Shown here: piece after piece, positions 53,282 to 62,513 of the stretch | Position numbering within the stretch: the stretch's first letter is position 1 | Layout of the letters: every line of letters starts with the position of its first letter | Assembly: GCF_014204495.1 (NCBI RefSeq) | Contig: NZ_JACHLN010000005.1 | Location: forward strand, 62,001 to 126,000 | DNA length: 64,000 nucleotides | Direction of reading: 5' to 3' | Origin: Sphingomonas kyeonggiensis | GTDB lineage: Bacteria > Pseudomonadota > Alphaproteobacteria > Sphingomonadales > Sphingomonadaceae | Program-made: the position numbers and the translations under genes | The notes under the pieces: model-generated | What the model was told of the DNA's origin: nothing | What the model saw: only the letters and a program-made list of their open reading frames with translations | Databases searched by the model: none

Positions 53282-54567
53282 TCACGAGCACGTCCTGGCG
53301 CGGCAAACGCTATGCGGTGCTCGGGCTTGCGCGCTCGGGGCTGGCGACGGTCGACGCGCTCGTCGCCAGTGGTGCTGACGTCACCGCCTGGGATAGCAGC
53401 GAGGCGGCGCGTGCCAGGGCGCAGGGTGCGAGCCTCGCCGATCCGCTGGAGATCGACCTGACGGGCTTTGCCGGCGTCGCCGTTTCGCCGGGCGTGCCGC
53501 TCAACACCCATCCCATCGCGGCGAAGGCGGCTGAGGCCGGCGTGCCCGTCATCGGCGATATCGAGCTGTTCGCCGAGGCGCGCGCCGAGATGCCGGCGCA
53601 CCGCGTCGTCGGGATCACCGGGACCAACGGCAAGTCGACCACCACGGCGCTGATCCACCATATCCTCTCGACCGCCGGCATCCCGACGCGGATGGGCGGC
53701 AATATCGGGCTGCCGATCCTGGGGCAGGACCCGCTTCCCGAAGGCGGCGTCTATGTGCTCGAGCTCAGCAGCTACCAGATCGACCTGACCCACAGCCTCG
53801 ACTGCGACGTCGCGGTGCTGCTCAACATCACCCCCGACCATCTCGACCGCTATGACGGGTTTCTGGCCTATGCGGCATCGAAGGCGCGGCTGTTCGCGAT
53901 GCAGGCCAGGGGGCATGCCGCGATCATCGGCATCGGTGACGAGCCCAGCGCGAACATCGCGCGCCAGGTGGCGGATGCCGGCCGCAGCGAGGACCTGACC
54001 CGGATCGCGCCGGGCATCTGCATGGACCAGTCGCGCTGGCCGGCGCTGCAGGGGCCGCACAACGCCCAGAACGCGCTTGCGGCCATCGCCGCCTGCCAGG
54101 CGCTCGGCATCGAGCAGGCCGCGATCGACAAGGGGCTGGAGAGCTTCCCCGGCCTGCCGCACCGCATGGAACGGGTGAAGACCGTGAACGGCGTGCTGTT
54201 CGTCAACGACAGCAAGGCGACCAACGCGGATTCCACCGCGCCGGCGCTCTCGGCCTATCCCAAGATCCACTGGATCCTGGGCGGCAAGGCCAAGACCGAC
54301 GATCTCGATGCCTGCCGGCCGGGCTTCCCCCATGTGGTGAAGGCGTACACGATCGGCGATGCGGGCGAGATGTTCGCGAAGCTGCTCGAAGGCGAGATGC
54401 CGGTCGAGCGATCGGGCACGCTCGATGTCGCGGTAAAGGCCGCCGCCGCCAATGCCCAGCCGGGCGAAGTGGTGCTGCTGTCGCCCGCCTGCGCGTCGTT
54501 CGACCAGTTCAAGGACTATGAAGCCCGGGGCCAGGCCTTCCGCGACGCGGTGGAGGCACTGGGATGA
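53278..54567 (+). CDS. murD: UDP-MurNAc-L-alanine:D-glutamate ligase MurD
   Basis: A 429-aa Mur ligase adding D-Glu. ATP loop TGTNGKS at 114-120; SSYQID near 165 and NDSKATN near 310 are MurD-specific. Start GTG 53278 overlaps the mraY stop; a longer plus-frame exists only because mraY is open in that frame. ATGA overlap with ftsW. Confidence 0.95.
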   Translation: MITSTSWRGKRYAVLGLARSGLATVDALVASGADVTAWDSSEAARARAQGASLADPLEIDLTGFAGVAVSPGVPLNTHPIAAKAAEAGVPVIGDIELFAEARAEMPAHRVVGITGTNGKSTTTALIHHILSTAGIPTRMGGNIGLPILGQDPLPEGGVYVLELSSYQIDLTHSLDCDVAVLLNITPDHLDRYDGFLAYAASKARLFAMQARGHAAIIGIGDEPSANIARQVADAGRSEDLTRIAPGICMDQSRWPALQGPHNAQNALAAIAACQALGIEQAAIDKGLESFPGLPHRMERVKTVNGVLFVNDSKATNADSTAPALSAYPKIHWILGGKAKTDDLDACRPGFPHVVKAYTIGDAGEMFAKLLEGEMPVERSGTLDVAVKAAAANAQPGEVVLLSPACASFDQFKDYEARGQAFRDAVEALG

Positions 54568-55793
54568 ACGACACGATGCCGCAGGAAGCGGAGCCCGAGG
54601 CCCGCCGCCGCGGCTCGCCACAACTCGGCCGCGCGAGCAAGACGCGCGCCGGCATGTGGTTCTGGGAAGTCGACCGCGTGCTGCTCACGCTGGCGCTGCT
54701 GCTGATCGCGATCGGTCTGGTCGCGGTTGCAGCGGCCTCGCCCGCGACCGCGCGCCGCTATTCGGACGCCAGCCATGTGATGGCGCCGATGTATTATTTC
54801 TGGCGACAGCTGGTGTGGGTGTGCATCTGCGTGCCGGTGCTCGTCACCGTGTCGATGCTGCCGGTCACGTTGGCGCGCCGGCTTGCACTGATCGGGGCGG
54901 CGATATTCCTCGCCTGCCTCGCCCTGGTGCCGATCATCGGGCACGAGGTGAACGGCGCCAAGCGCTGGATCGGCGTCGGCATCTCCGAATTCCAGCCTTC
55001 CGAGTTCCTCAAGCCGCTGTTCATCGTCGCGACCGCGTGGATGCTGAGCTTCCGCGCCAAGGATCCGCAGCTGCCGGTGCTGTTCGTCACCGGCGGGCTG
55101 ACCGCGCTGATCGGCGTGCTGCTGATGCTGCAGCCGGACTTTGGCCAGACGATCGTGTTCGCCAGCGTGTGGATCATCCTGCTGATGATCTCGGGCATTT
55201 CCCCGGCGGCAATCGCCGGGCTGTTCGGCACCGCTGTCGCCGGCGTGATCGCGGCCTATCTGTTCTACGGCACGGCGCGCACCCGCATCGATAACTTCCT
55301 GTTTCCCACCAAGGACGCGGCGCTCGCCGAGCGCTACCAGGTGGAGATGGCGCATGACACGCTGACCGCCGGCGGGCTGCTCGGGCGCGGGCCCGGCAAC
55401 GGCATCATGAAGTTCAAGCTGCCGGAAGGGCATACCGACTATATCTTCTCGGTGATCGGCGAGGAGTTCGGGCTGATCGCCTGCATCGTGATCGCGCTGC
55501 TGTATCTCGCCATCGTGATCCGCGTGCTGATGAAGCTGCTCGACGAGGAAGACGCGTTCCGGCTGCTCGCCGCGGCGGGACTTGCCGCGCAGTTCGGCGT
55601 GCAGTCGCTGATCAACATGGCGGTGAACACCGGCATCGCCCCGTCCAAGGGCATGACACTGCCCTTCATTTCCTATGGCGGATCGTCGATGATCGCGCTG
55701 GCGATCGGCTATGGGTTGCTGCTCGCCTTCACGCGACGAAACCCGTATCTGAAGCGCTCGCCCTATACCGGCCGCTGGAGCACCAACGCATGA
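54564..55793 (+). CDS. ftsW: Peptidoglycan glycosyltransferase FtsW (SEDS)
   Basis: A 409-aa SEDS polymerase with about ten membrane segments (first about 38-58). NGAKRWIGVG near 131-140, the QPSEFLKP segment near 145-152 and QPDFGQT near 191-197 are SEDS/FtsW signatures; the long extracellular loop holds the catalytic Asp. It polymerises septal glycan with FtsI. ATGA overlaps on both sides. Confidence 0.95.
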   Translation: MNDTMPQEAEPEARRRGSPQLGRASKTRAGMWFWEVDRVLLTLALLLIAIGLVAVAAASPATARRYSDASHVMAPMYYFWRQLVWVCICVPVLVTVSMLPVTLARRLALIGAAIFLACLALVPIIGHEVNGAKRWIGVGISEFQPSEFLKPLFIVATAWMLSFRAKDPQLPVLFVTGGLTALIGVLLMLQPDFGQTIVFASVWIILLMISGISPAAIAGLFGTAVAGVIAAYLFYGTARTRIDNFLFPTKDAALAERYQVEMAHDTLTAGGLLGRGPGNGIMKFKLPEGHTDYIFSVIGEEFGLIACIVIALLYLAIVIRVLMKLLDEEDAFRLLAAAGLAAQFGVQSLINMAVNTGIAPSKGMTLPFISYGGSSMIALAIGYGLLLAFTRRNPYLKRSPYTGRWSTNA

Positions 55794-56941
55794 GTCAGTC
55801 CCGAAGCTATGTCCTCGCAGCCGGCGGTACCGGTGGGCATATGGTGCCCGCTGCCGCCCTGGCAGCGGAACTGGCCGAGCGGGGCCATCATGTGGCGCTG
55901 GTGAGCGACGATCGCGGCGTGCGCTTCCCGGGCCTGTTCGACGGCGTCGAGACGCATGTGCTGCCGGCCGGACGGCTGGGCGGCGGGCCGCTCGGCTATA
56001 TCCGCGCGGCGGGCAAGATCATGGCCGGGCGCTCGATGGCGCTGCGGCTCTACAAGGAAATCCAGCCTTCGGCGGTGATCGGGTTCGGCGGCTATCCGGC
56101 GCTGCCCTCCCTGCTCGCGGCGTTCCGAGCCGGCGTGCCGACGATCATCCATGAGCAGAATGCGGTGCTCGGCCGGGTGAACCGTTTCGTTGCGGGACGC
56201 GTCGATGCGATCGCGACGTCGTACGAGCAGGTCGACCGGATGAAGCCGGGCTGGCAGGCCAAGGCGCATCTCGTCGGCAATCCGGTACGCGAAGCGGTGC
56301 TCAACCTGCGCAACCGGCCCTATCCGCTGCTCGAGGAGGACGGCATCTTCCGCGTGCTCGTCACCGGCGGCAGCCAGGGCGCGACCGTGCTGAGCCAGGT
56401 GGTGCCCGATGGCCTGGCGCTGCTGCCCGTCCATTTCCGCCGCCGCCTGCAGGTGACCCACCAGGCGCGCGTCGAGGATATCGAGACGGTGCGCGCCAAG
56501 TATCAGGCGCATGGTATCCCGGCCGACGTCTCCACCTATATCACCGACATGCCCGAGGCGCTGGCCTGGGCGCATATCGTGATCGCGCGGGCAGGGGCCT
56601 CGACCATTGCCGAGCTGACCGCGGCGGGCCGCCCGGCGATCCTGGTGCCGCTGCCCAGCGCGACCGACGATCACCAGACCGCCAATGCGCGCGAGATCAC
56701 CGCCGCCGGCGGGGCGCGGACGATCTCGCAAAAGGGCTTCACCGCCGCCGAGCTCGCCAAGCAGATCCAGAAGCTCGGGCTCGACACGGTGGGCCTTGAG
56801 AATGCAGCGGCGCGGGCGCGCAGCGTGGGCCGTCCCAACGCCACGCGCGACCTTGCCGATCTCGTCGAATCCATCGATGCGCCCGAGGCCCCGATCAAGG
56901 GCCAGCGCATCTCCATGCAGGGAAGGCCAGCGTTCGCATGA
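55790..56941 (+). CDS. murG: Lipid II synthase MurG
   Basis: A 383-aa GT28 glycosyltransferase that adds GlcNAc to lipid I. GGTGGHMVPA near residues 12-21 is the first nucleotide loop, HEQNAVLGRVNR near 121-132 the membrane-face acceptor loop, and RAGASTIAEL near 266-275 the UDP-GlcNAc site. Normal length. Overlaps ftsW and murC. Confidence 0.95.
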   Translation: MSQSRSYVLAAGGTGGHMVPAAALAAELAERGHHVALVSDDRGVRFPGLFDGVETHVLPAGRLGGGPLGYIRAAGKIMAGRSMALRLYKEIQPSAVIGFGGYPALPSLLAAFRAGVPTIIHEQNAVLGRVNRFVAGRVDAIATSYEQVDRMKPGWQAKAHLVGNPVREAVLNLRNRPYPLLEEDGIFRVLVTGGSQGATVLSQVVPDGLALLPVHFRRRLQVTHQARVEDIETVRAKYQAHGIPADVSTYITDMPEALAWAHIVIARAGASTIAELTAAGRPAILVPLPSATDDHQTANAREITAAGGARTISQKGFTAAELAKQIQKLGLDTVGLENAAARARSVGRPNATRDLADLVESIDAPEAPIKGQRISMQGRPAFA

Positions 56942-58344
56942 AGGGTGTCGCAAAGGACATCGGTACCATCCATTTCGTCGGTATCGGCGGCATCGGCATG
57001 TCGGGCATTGCCGAGGTGATGCACAATCTCGGCTATTCGGTGCAGGGCTCGGACGTGGCCGAGGGCTATGTCGTGCAGGGGCTGCGCAGCCGCGGCATTC
57101 CCGTCACGATCGGCCACAAGGCGGAGAATCTGGGCGATGCTTCGGTGGTGGTGGTCTCCACCGCGATCGTGCGCACCAATCCTGAGGTCGAGGCCGCCTA
57201 TCAGCGCCGCATCCCCGTGGTGCGCCGCGCCGAGATGCTCGCCGAGCTGATGCGCCTGAAGTCCACCGTCGCGGTGGCGGGCACGCACGGCAAGACGACG
57301 ACGACTTCGATGGTCGCGGCGCTGCTCGATGCCGGCGGGGTGGACCCGACCGTGATCAACGGCGGCATCATCAACCAGTATGGCTCGAACGCCCGCCTGG
57401 GCGACAGCGAGTGGATGGTGGTCGAGGCCGATGAGAGCGACGGCAGCTTCCTGCGGCTCGACGGCACCTATGCGATCGTCACCAATATCGATCCCGAGCA
57501 TCTCGACCATTATGGCTCGTTCGATGCGGTGAAGGATGCGTTCGTCGAGTTCGTCGAGAATGTGCCCTTCTACGGCGCGGCGCTGCTGTGCCTCGATCAC
57601 CCCGAGGTGCAGGCGATCATCCCGCGCGTGCGCGACCGGCGGATCGTGACCTATGGTTTCGCGGCCAGCGCCGACGTGCGCGGCGTCAATGTCGTGCCGC
57701 ATCATGGCGGCAACCGCTTCGAGGCGATCATCCGCAACCGCGACGGCACCACCCGCTCGATCGAGGGGATCGAGCTGCCGATGCCGGGTCGCCACAACGT
57801 CCAGAACGCGCTCGCCGCGATCGGCGTGGCGCTCGAGCTGGGCATCCCCGATGCGACGATCCAGCAGGGCTTCGCCAAGTTCGGCGGAGTGAAGCGACGC
57901 TTCACCAAGGTCGGCGAAGTAAACGGCGCGACGATCATCGACGATTACGGCCATCACCCGGTCGAGATTCGCGCGGTGCTGGCGGCAGCGCGCGAGAGCG
58001 CCGAGGGCAGGGTGATCGCGGTGGTGCAGCCGCACCGCTTCACGCGCCTGAAGAACCTGATGGACGAGTTCGCCCAGGCCTTCAACGACGCCGACATGGT
58101 CTATGTCACACCGGTCTATGCGGCGGGCGAGCTGCCGCTCGAGGGCGTGAGCGCCGAGGCGCTGGTCGAGAATGTCCAGCGGCGCGGGCATCGCTCGGTC
58201 GCGGCGGTGGAGAATGAGGACGGGCTGGCGCAGGCGCTTGCGGGCGTGGTGCAGCCCAAGGACATGGTGATCTGCCTGGGCGCGGGCGACATCACCAAAT
58301 GGGCGGCGAACCTGGCTGGCGCGATCGAGGAAGCGCGGGCGTGA
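56938..58344 (+). CDS. murC: UDP-MurNAc:L-alanine ligase MurC
   Basis: A 468-aa Mur ligase adding the first stem residue, L-Ala. HFVGIGGIGMSGIAE near 12-26 is the Rossmann start and GTHGKT at 115-120 the ATP loop. DDYGHHPVE near 330 is the conserved C-terminal region. ATGA overlap with murG and GTGA overlap with murB. Confidence 0.95.
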   Translation: MKGVAKDIGTIHFVGIGGIGMSGIAEVMHNLGYSVQGSDVAEGYVVQGLRSRGIPVTIGHKAENLGDASVVVVSTAIVRTNPEVEAAYQRRIPVVRRAEMLAELMRLKSTVAVAGTHGKTTTTSMVAALLDAGGVDPTVINGGIINQYGSNARLGDSEWMVVEADESDGSFLRLDGTYAIVTNIDPEHLDHYGSFDAVKDAFVEFVENVPFYGAALLCLDHPEVQAIIPRVRDRRIVTYGFAASADVRGVNVVPHHGGNRFEAIIRNRDGTTRSIEGIELPMPGRHNVQNALAAIGVALELGIPDATIQQGFAKFGGVKRRFTKVGEVNGATIIDDYGHHPVEIRAVLAAARESAEGRVIAVVQPHRFTRLKNLMDEFAQAFNDADMVYVTPVYAAGELPLEGVSAEALVENVQRRGHRSVAAVENEDGLAQALAGVVQPKDMVICLGAGDITKWAANLAGAIEEARA

Positions 58345-59243
58345 ACCAGGCGGCTGCCGCGCTCCCTCCCGTGCGCGGAAAACTGACTGCGGATGCGCCG
58401 CTGGCGCCGCTCGTCTGGTTCAAGAGCGGCGGCGCGGCGCAGTGGCTGTTCGAGCCGGCCGATGCCGAGGACCTGGCTTCGTTCCTGGCGGGGCTCGATC
58501 CTTCGGTTCCGGTGATGGGGCTGGGGCTCGGCTCGAACATGATCGTGCGCGACGGCGGCGTGCCGGGCGTGGTCGTGCGGCTGGGCAAGGCCTTTGCCGG
58601 GGTGGAGCAGCTGGATCCGGTGACGCTGCGCTGTGGCGGCGGGGCTTCGGGCATCCTGGTTTCCTCCAAGGCGCGCGATGCCGGGATCGGTGGGGTGGAG
58701 TTCCTGCGCTCGATCCCCGGCACGGTCGGCGGGTTCGTGCGGATGAACGGCGGCGCCTATGGCCGCGAGGTCAAGGACGTGCTGGTCGAATGCGAGGTCG
58801 TGCTGCGATCGGGCGAGCGGCGGGTGCTGGCGCTGGCCGAACTCGGCTATACCTATCGGCACAGCGCGCTGCCCGAGGGCGCGATCGTGATCTCGGCGAC
58901 GTTCCGCGGGCATGGCGAGGAACCGGCGGTGATCCAGGCGGAGATGGACCGCATCGCGGCGGCGCGCGAGGAATCGCAGCCGCTGCGCTCGAAGACCGGG
59001 GGCTCGACCTTCAAGAACCCGGACGGGCACAAGGCCTGGGCGCTGATCGACGCCGCCGGCTGCCGTGGCCTGATGCGCGGCGATGCGCAGGTCAGCGAAA
59101 AACACTGCAATTTCCTGCTCAATCTGGGCAATGCTAGCTCCGCCGACATCGAGGCGCTGGGCGAGGACGTCCGCGCGAAGGTGAAGGCGCAGTCGGGTGT
59201 GGAGCTGGAGTGGGAAATCCAGCGGATAGGGGTTAGCAAGTGA
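58341..59243 (+). CDS. murB: UDP-N-acetylenolpyruvoylglucosamine reductase MurB
   Basis: A 300-aa FAD enzyme that makes UDP-MurNAc. FAD-site GLGSNMIVRDGG near 60-71; RSIPGTVGG near 126-134 and GGSTFKNP near 218-225 (Ser as general acid) are MurB signatures. GTG 58341 overlaps the murC stop; its own stop overlaps the ddl GTG. Confidence 0.95.
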   Translation: MNQAAAALPPVRGKLTADAPLAPLVWFKSGGAAQWLFEPADAEDLASFLAGLDPSVPVMGLGLGSNMIVRDGGVPGVVVRLGKAFAGVEQLDPVTLRCGGGASGILVSSKARDAGIGGVEFLRSIPGTVGGFVRMNGGAYGREVKDVLVECEVVLRSGERRVLALAELGYTYRHSALPEGAIVISATFRGHGEEPAVIQAEMDRIAAAREESQPLRSKTGGSTFKNPDGHKAWALIDAAGCRGLMRGDAQVSEKHCNFLLNLGNASSADIEALGEDVRAKVKAQSGVELEWEIQRIGVSK

Positions 59244-60163
59244 AGTCGTTGCACGTCGCAGTTCTCATGGGTGGCTGGTCGGCCGAGCGCGAGGTGTCGC
59301 TGATGTCCGGTGCGGGCATCGCCGATGCGCTGGAGGGGCTGGGCCACAAGGTGACGCGGATCGACATGGATCGCGACGTCGCTTTGAAGATCGCCGAGGC
59401 GAAGCCCGATGTGGTGTTCAACGCGCTGCACGGCACGCCGGGCGAGGACGGCACGGTGCAGGGCATGCTCGACCTGATGGGGGTGCGCTACACGCATTCC
59501 GGGCTGGTCACCTCGGTGATCGCGATCGACAAGCAGCTTACCAAGCAGGCGCTGGTGCCGCACGGCATCCCGATGCCCGGCGGACGGATGGTCAAGACCG
59601 AGGACCTCCACCGCGAGGACCCGCTGCCGCGCCCCTATGTGCTGAAACCCGTGAACGAGGGTTCGTCGGTGGGCGTGGCGATCGTCACCAAGGAAGGCAA
59701 TTACGGCAACCCGATCGCGCCGGACGCGCGCGGGCCGTGGCAGGAGTTCGACGAGCTGCTCGCCGAGCCGTTCATCCGCGGGCGCGAGCTGACCACGGCG
59801 GTGCTCGCGGGCGAGGCGCTGGGGGTGACCGAGCTCAAGCCCAAGAGCGGCTTCTATGATTACGACGCCAAGTACACCGACGGGCTGACCGAGCATGTCT
59901 ATCCGGCGCAGATCCCCGACGAGATCACCGAGGCGTGCAAGCGCATCGCGCTCGAGGCGCACAAGCTGCTCGGCTGCAAGGGCACCTCGCGCTCGGATTT
60001 CCGCTGGGACGACAGCATGGGGATCGAGGGGCTGTTCCTGCTCGAGGTGAATACCCAGCCGGGCATGACGCCGCTGAGCCTGGTGCCCGAGCAGGCGCGC
60101 CACCTGGGCATCTCCTATCCCGAGCTGTGCCAGCGCATCGTCGACGAGGCCTTGAGCGGATGA
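59240..60163 (+). CDS. ddl: D-alanine--D-alanine ligase
   Basis: A 307-aa ATP-grasp ligase. Conserved Ddl segments are visible: HVAVLMGGWSAEREVS at the N-terminus (Glu15-type catalytic Glu), KPVNEGSSVGV near 139-149 and EVNTQPGMT near 270-278. It makes the dipeptide used by MurF. Start GTG 59240 in overlap with murB; ATGA overlap with ftsQ. Confidence 0.95.
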   Translation: MKSLHVAVLMGGWSAEREVSLMSGAGIADALEGLGHKVTRIDMDRDVALKIAEAKPDVVFNALHGTPGEDGTVQGMLDLMGVRYTHSGLVTSVIAIDKQLTKQALVPHGIPMPGGRMVKTEDLHREDPLPRPYVLKPVNEGSSVGVAIVTKEGNYGNPIAPDARGPWQEFDELLAEPFIRGRELTTAVLAGEALGVTELKPKSGFYDYDAKYTDGLTEHVYPAQIPDEITEACKRIALEAHKLLGCKGTSRSDFRWDDSMGIEGLFLLEVNTQPGMTPLSLVPEQARHLGISYPELCQRIVDEALSG

Positions 60164-61053
60164 GCCGGCAGCCCGCCAAGCGGACGGCCACCCGTCGCGG
60201 GGCGAAGCCGGTAGCGAAACGCAAGCAGCAGCCGCGCAAGAAGCAGCCGGGCCTGATGGACCAGGCGCTGGCCGCGCTGCCGTTCGACCAGGCGACGCTC
60301 ACGCGCATGGCGACCTGGGGGATTGTCGGCATCTTCGGGATCGGCGCGATCACCGTCGCGACCTGGTTCGGCATCCCGCAGATCATCGGCACGGGGGCCG
60401 CGCAGGCTGTGGGCGATGCCGGGCTGCGGGTGGACACGATCCAGATCAACGGGCTCAAGCGGATGAACCGCATGACCGTGTACCAGCAGGTGCTCGACCA
60501 GAATTCGCGCGCGATGCCGCTGGTCGACCTTGGCCAGGTCCGTGCCAAGCTGCTTGCCTATCCCTGGATCAAGGATGCGCGTGTTTCACGTCGGCTGCCC
60601 GACAAGCTGCTGATCGACATCGTCGAGCGCGAGCCCGCGGCGATCTGGCAGAACCATGGCCAGCTGATGCTGATCGACCCGACCGGCGTGCCGCTGGAGC
60701 CGGTGTCGCGCGAAGCGATGCCGGACCTGCCGCTGCTGATCGGCGACGGCGCCAACAACCAGGAGCCCGCGCGCCGCGACCTGATGGACAGCGCGCCCGC
60801 GCTCAAGCCGCTGGTCCGCGCCGCCACCTGGGTGGGCAATCGCCGCTGGGATATCATCTTCGATACCGGCGAGAAGCTCCAGCTGCCCGAGGGCGACAAG
60901 GAAGCGAAGGACGCGCTCAAGACCTTCGCCGAGAAGGATGGGGCGTATCGGCTGCTCGGCCGCGGAAACCTGGGGTTCGACATGCGCGACCCCGATAATC
61001 TGGTCGTCCGCCGGCCCGCCGCGATCGGCGCGCCGCCCGCGACGGGATTATGA
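60160..61053 (+). CDS. ftsQ: Cell division protein FtsQ
   Basis: A 297-aa bitopic protein. Basic cytoplasmic N-terminus (about 1-48), one membrane segment (about 52-72), POTRA domain (about 88-155, IQINGLKRMNRMTVYQQV), then the FtsQ beta domain. It recruits FtsL/FtsB and FtsW/FtsI. ATG 60160 overlaps the ddl stop. An 82-bp AT-richer gap follows before ftsA, a likely internal promoter position. Confidence 0.9.
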   Translation: MSRQPAKRTATRRGAKPVAKRKQQPRKKQPGLMDQALAALPFDQATLTRMATWGIVGIFGIGAITVATWFGIPQIIGTGAAQAVGDAGLRVDTIQINGLKRMNRMTVYQQVLDQNSRAMPLVDLGQVRAKLLAYPWIKDARVSRRLPDKLLIDIVEREPAAIWQNHGQLMLIDPTGVPLEPVSREAMPDLPLLIGDGANNQEPARRDLMDSAPALKPLVRAATWVGNRRWDIIFDTGEKLQLPEGDKEAKDALKTFAEKDGAYRLLGRGNLGFDMRDPDNLVVRRPAAIGAPPATGL

Positions 61054-61135
61054 GTAACACCGTAGTTGTAATCAGGGCAAAATCCTGATTCATATGGTGA
61101 ATTGAGTATTAAGCGTTTTTTCGAATGAGGGGCAG

Positions 61136-62398
61136 ATGGCGAAGGTAGCACCGGAAGGGCTGATCACGGCATTGGACGTGGGGTCGTCCAAGGTCTCGGC
61201 GCTGATCGCGCAGCGGTCCGACGACGGCACTTTGGTGGTGCTCGGCACCGGCCAGCGCGAGAGCCGAGGCGTCAAGCGCGGCTATGTCGCCGACATGCAC
61301 GCGACCGAACTCGCCATCCGCGAAGCGGTGGAGCAGGCCGAGCGCATCGCCGGCCAGAACATCGAAGACGTGTGGGTGAGCTTCTCCGCCGGTGGCCTGA
61401 TCTCGGACATCGTCCGGCTTGAATCGGATCTCGGCGGCCACCGCATCGAGCAGAACGACATCGACGAGCTGCTCCGCGCCGGCCGCGACGCGATCGACCC
61501 GCAGGGCAAGATGGTGCTCCACGCCCAGCCGACCCGCTACACGGTCGACGGCCTTGCCGGCGTGCGCCGTCCCCTCGGGCTGCATGCCGAGCGCCTGGGC
61601 GTCGACATCCATGTCGTCGCGACCGACGGCGCGCCGGTGCGCAATCTCGATCACTGCGTCCGCTCGGCGCATCTCGAAGTCCGCTCGATCATCGCCGCGC
61701 CGGTGGCGACGGGGCTGGCCTGCCTGACCGACGAAGAGCGCGAGCTCGGTGTCGCGCTGGTCGAGATCGGCGCGGGCGTGACCAATGTCTCGGTCTTCTC
61801 GCAGGGCGTGCTTTCGGGCCTTGCCTCGATCCCGATGGGCTCGGCCGACATCACCGACGATATCGCCTCGTCCTTCGGCACCGCGCGTGCCTGGGCCGAG
61901 CGCACCAAGTGCTTCCATGGCTCGGCGAACCTGAGCCCGCGCGACAATCATGAGATGATCGATGTCGTGCCGGCGATCCCCGATGACGGCACCGAAGGCC
62001 CGCGCATCACCAAGGCGCAGCTCAACGCGATCATCCGCAAGCGGCTGGAGCGGCTGATGGGCGAGATCCAGAAGGAGCTGAAGAAGCTGAGCTTCGAGGA
62101 TCCGGCCGGCCGCCAGATCGTCCTGACCGGCGGCGGTGCCGAGCTGAAGGGCGTCGCCGATTACGCCCAGCAGTTCCTGGGCAGCGCGGTGCGCGTCGGC
62201 CGGCCCAAGGGGCTGGTGGCGCTGCCGGAAGCGCATGCCGGCCCGGCCTTCGCCACGCTGGCGGGCCTGGCGCGCTTCGCCGCGGCCAACCCGATCGACC
62301 TGCGCACGCTGGAGCCCAGTCGGCACCAGATGGTCACCCGGACCAACCCGGGAGCCCTGTTCCAGCGGCTAATCGCGGCATTCCGGGCAAATTATTAG
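61136..62398 (+). CDS. ftsA: Cell division protein FtsA
   Basis: A 420-aa actin-like protein that tethers FtsZ to the membrane. ALDVGSSKVSALIA near 12-25 is the phosphate-1 motif, the 1C subdomain follows (about 85-165), and VLTGGGAELKG near 325-335 is the adenosine motif. The C-terminal LFQRLIAAFRANY is the amphipathic membrane helix. ATG 61136 has GAGGGGC upstream. First gene after a real gap in the cluster. Confidence 0.94.
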   Translation: MAKVAPEGLITALDVGSSKVSALIAQRSDDGTLVVLGTGQRESRGVKRGYVADMHATELAIREAVEQAERIAGQNIEDVWVSFSAGGLISDIVRLESDLGGHRIEQNDIDELLRAGRDAIDPQGKMVLHAQPTRYTVDGLAGVRRPLGLHAERLGVDIHVVATDGAPVRNLDHCVRSAHLEVRSIIAAPVATGLACLTDEERELGVALVEIGAGVTNVSVFSQGVLSGLASIPMGSADITDDIASSFGTARAWAERTKCFHGSANLSPRDNHEMIDVVPAIPDDGTEGPRITKAQLNAIIRKRLERLMGEIQKELKKLSFEDPAGRQIVLTGGGAELKGVADYAQQFLGSAVRVGRPKGLVALPEAHAGPAFATLAGLARFAAANPIDLRTLEPSRHQMVTRTNPGALFQRLIAAFRANY

Positions 62399-62513
62399 AA
62401 GAAATGCGTTGGTAACTTCGCGTTCCCTCTAGAGTCGCCCTCCGCGTTCGTGCAGAACGGGCGACAGATTACGCGTTCGTGACAGGCCACCCGGACGCAG
62501 GGAGACTAAGGCG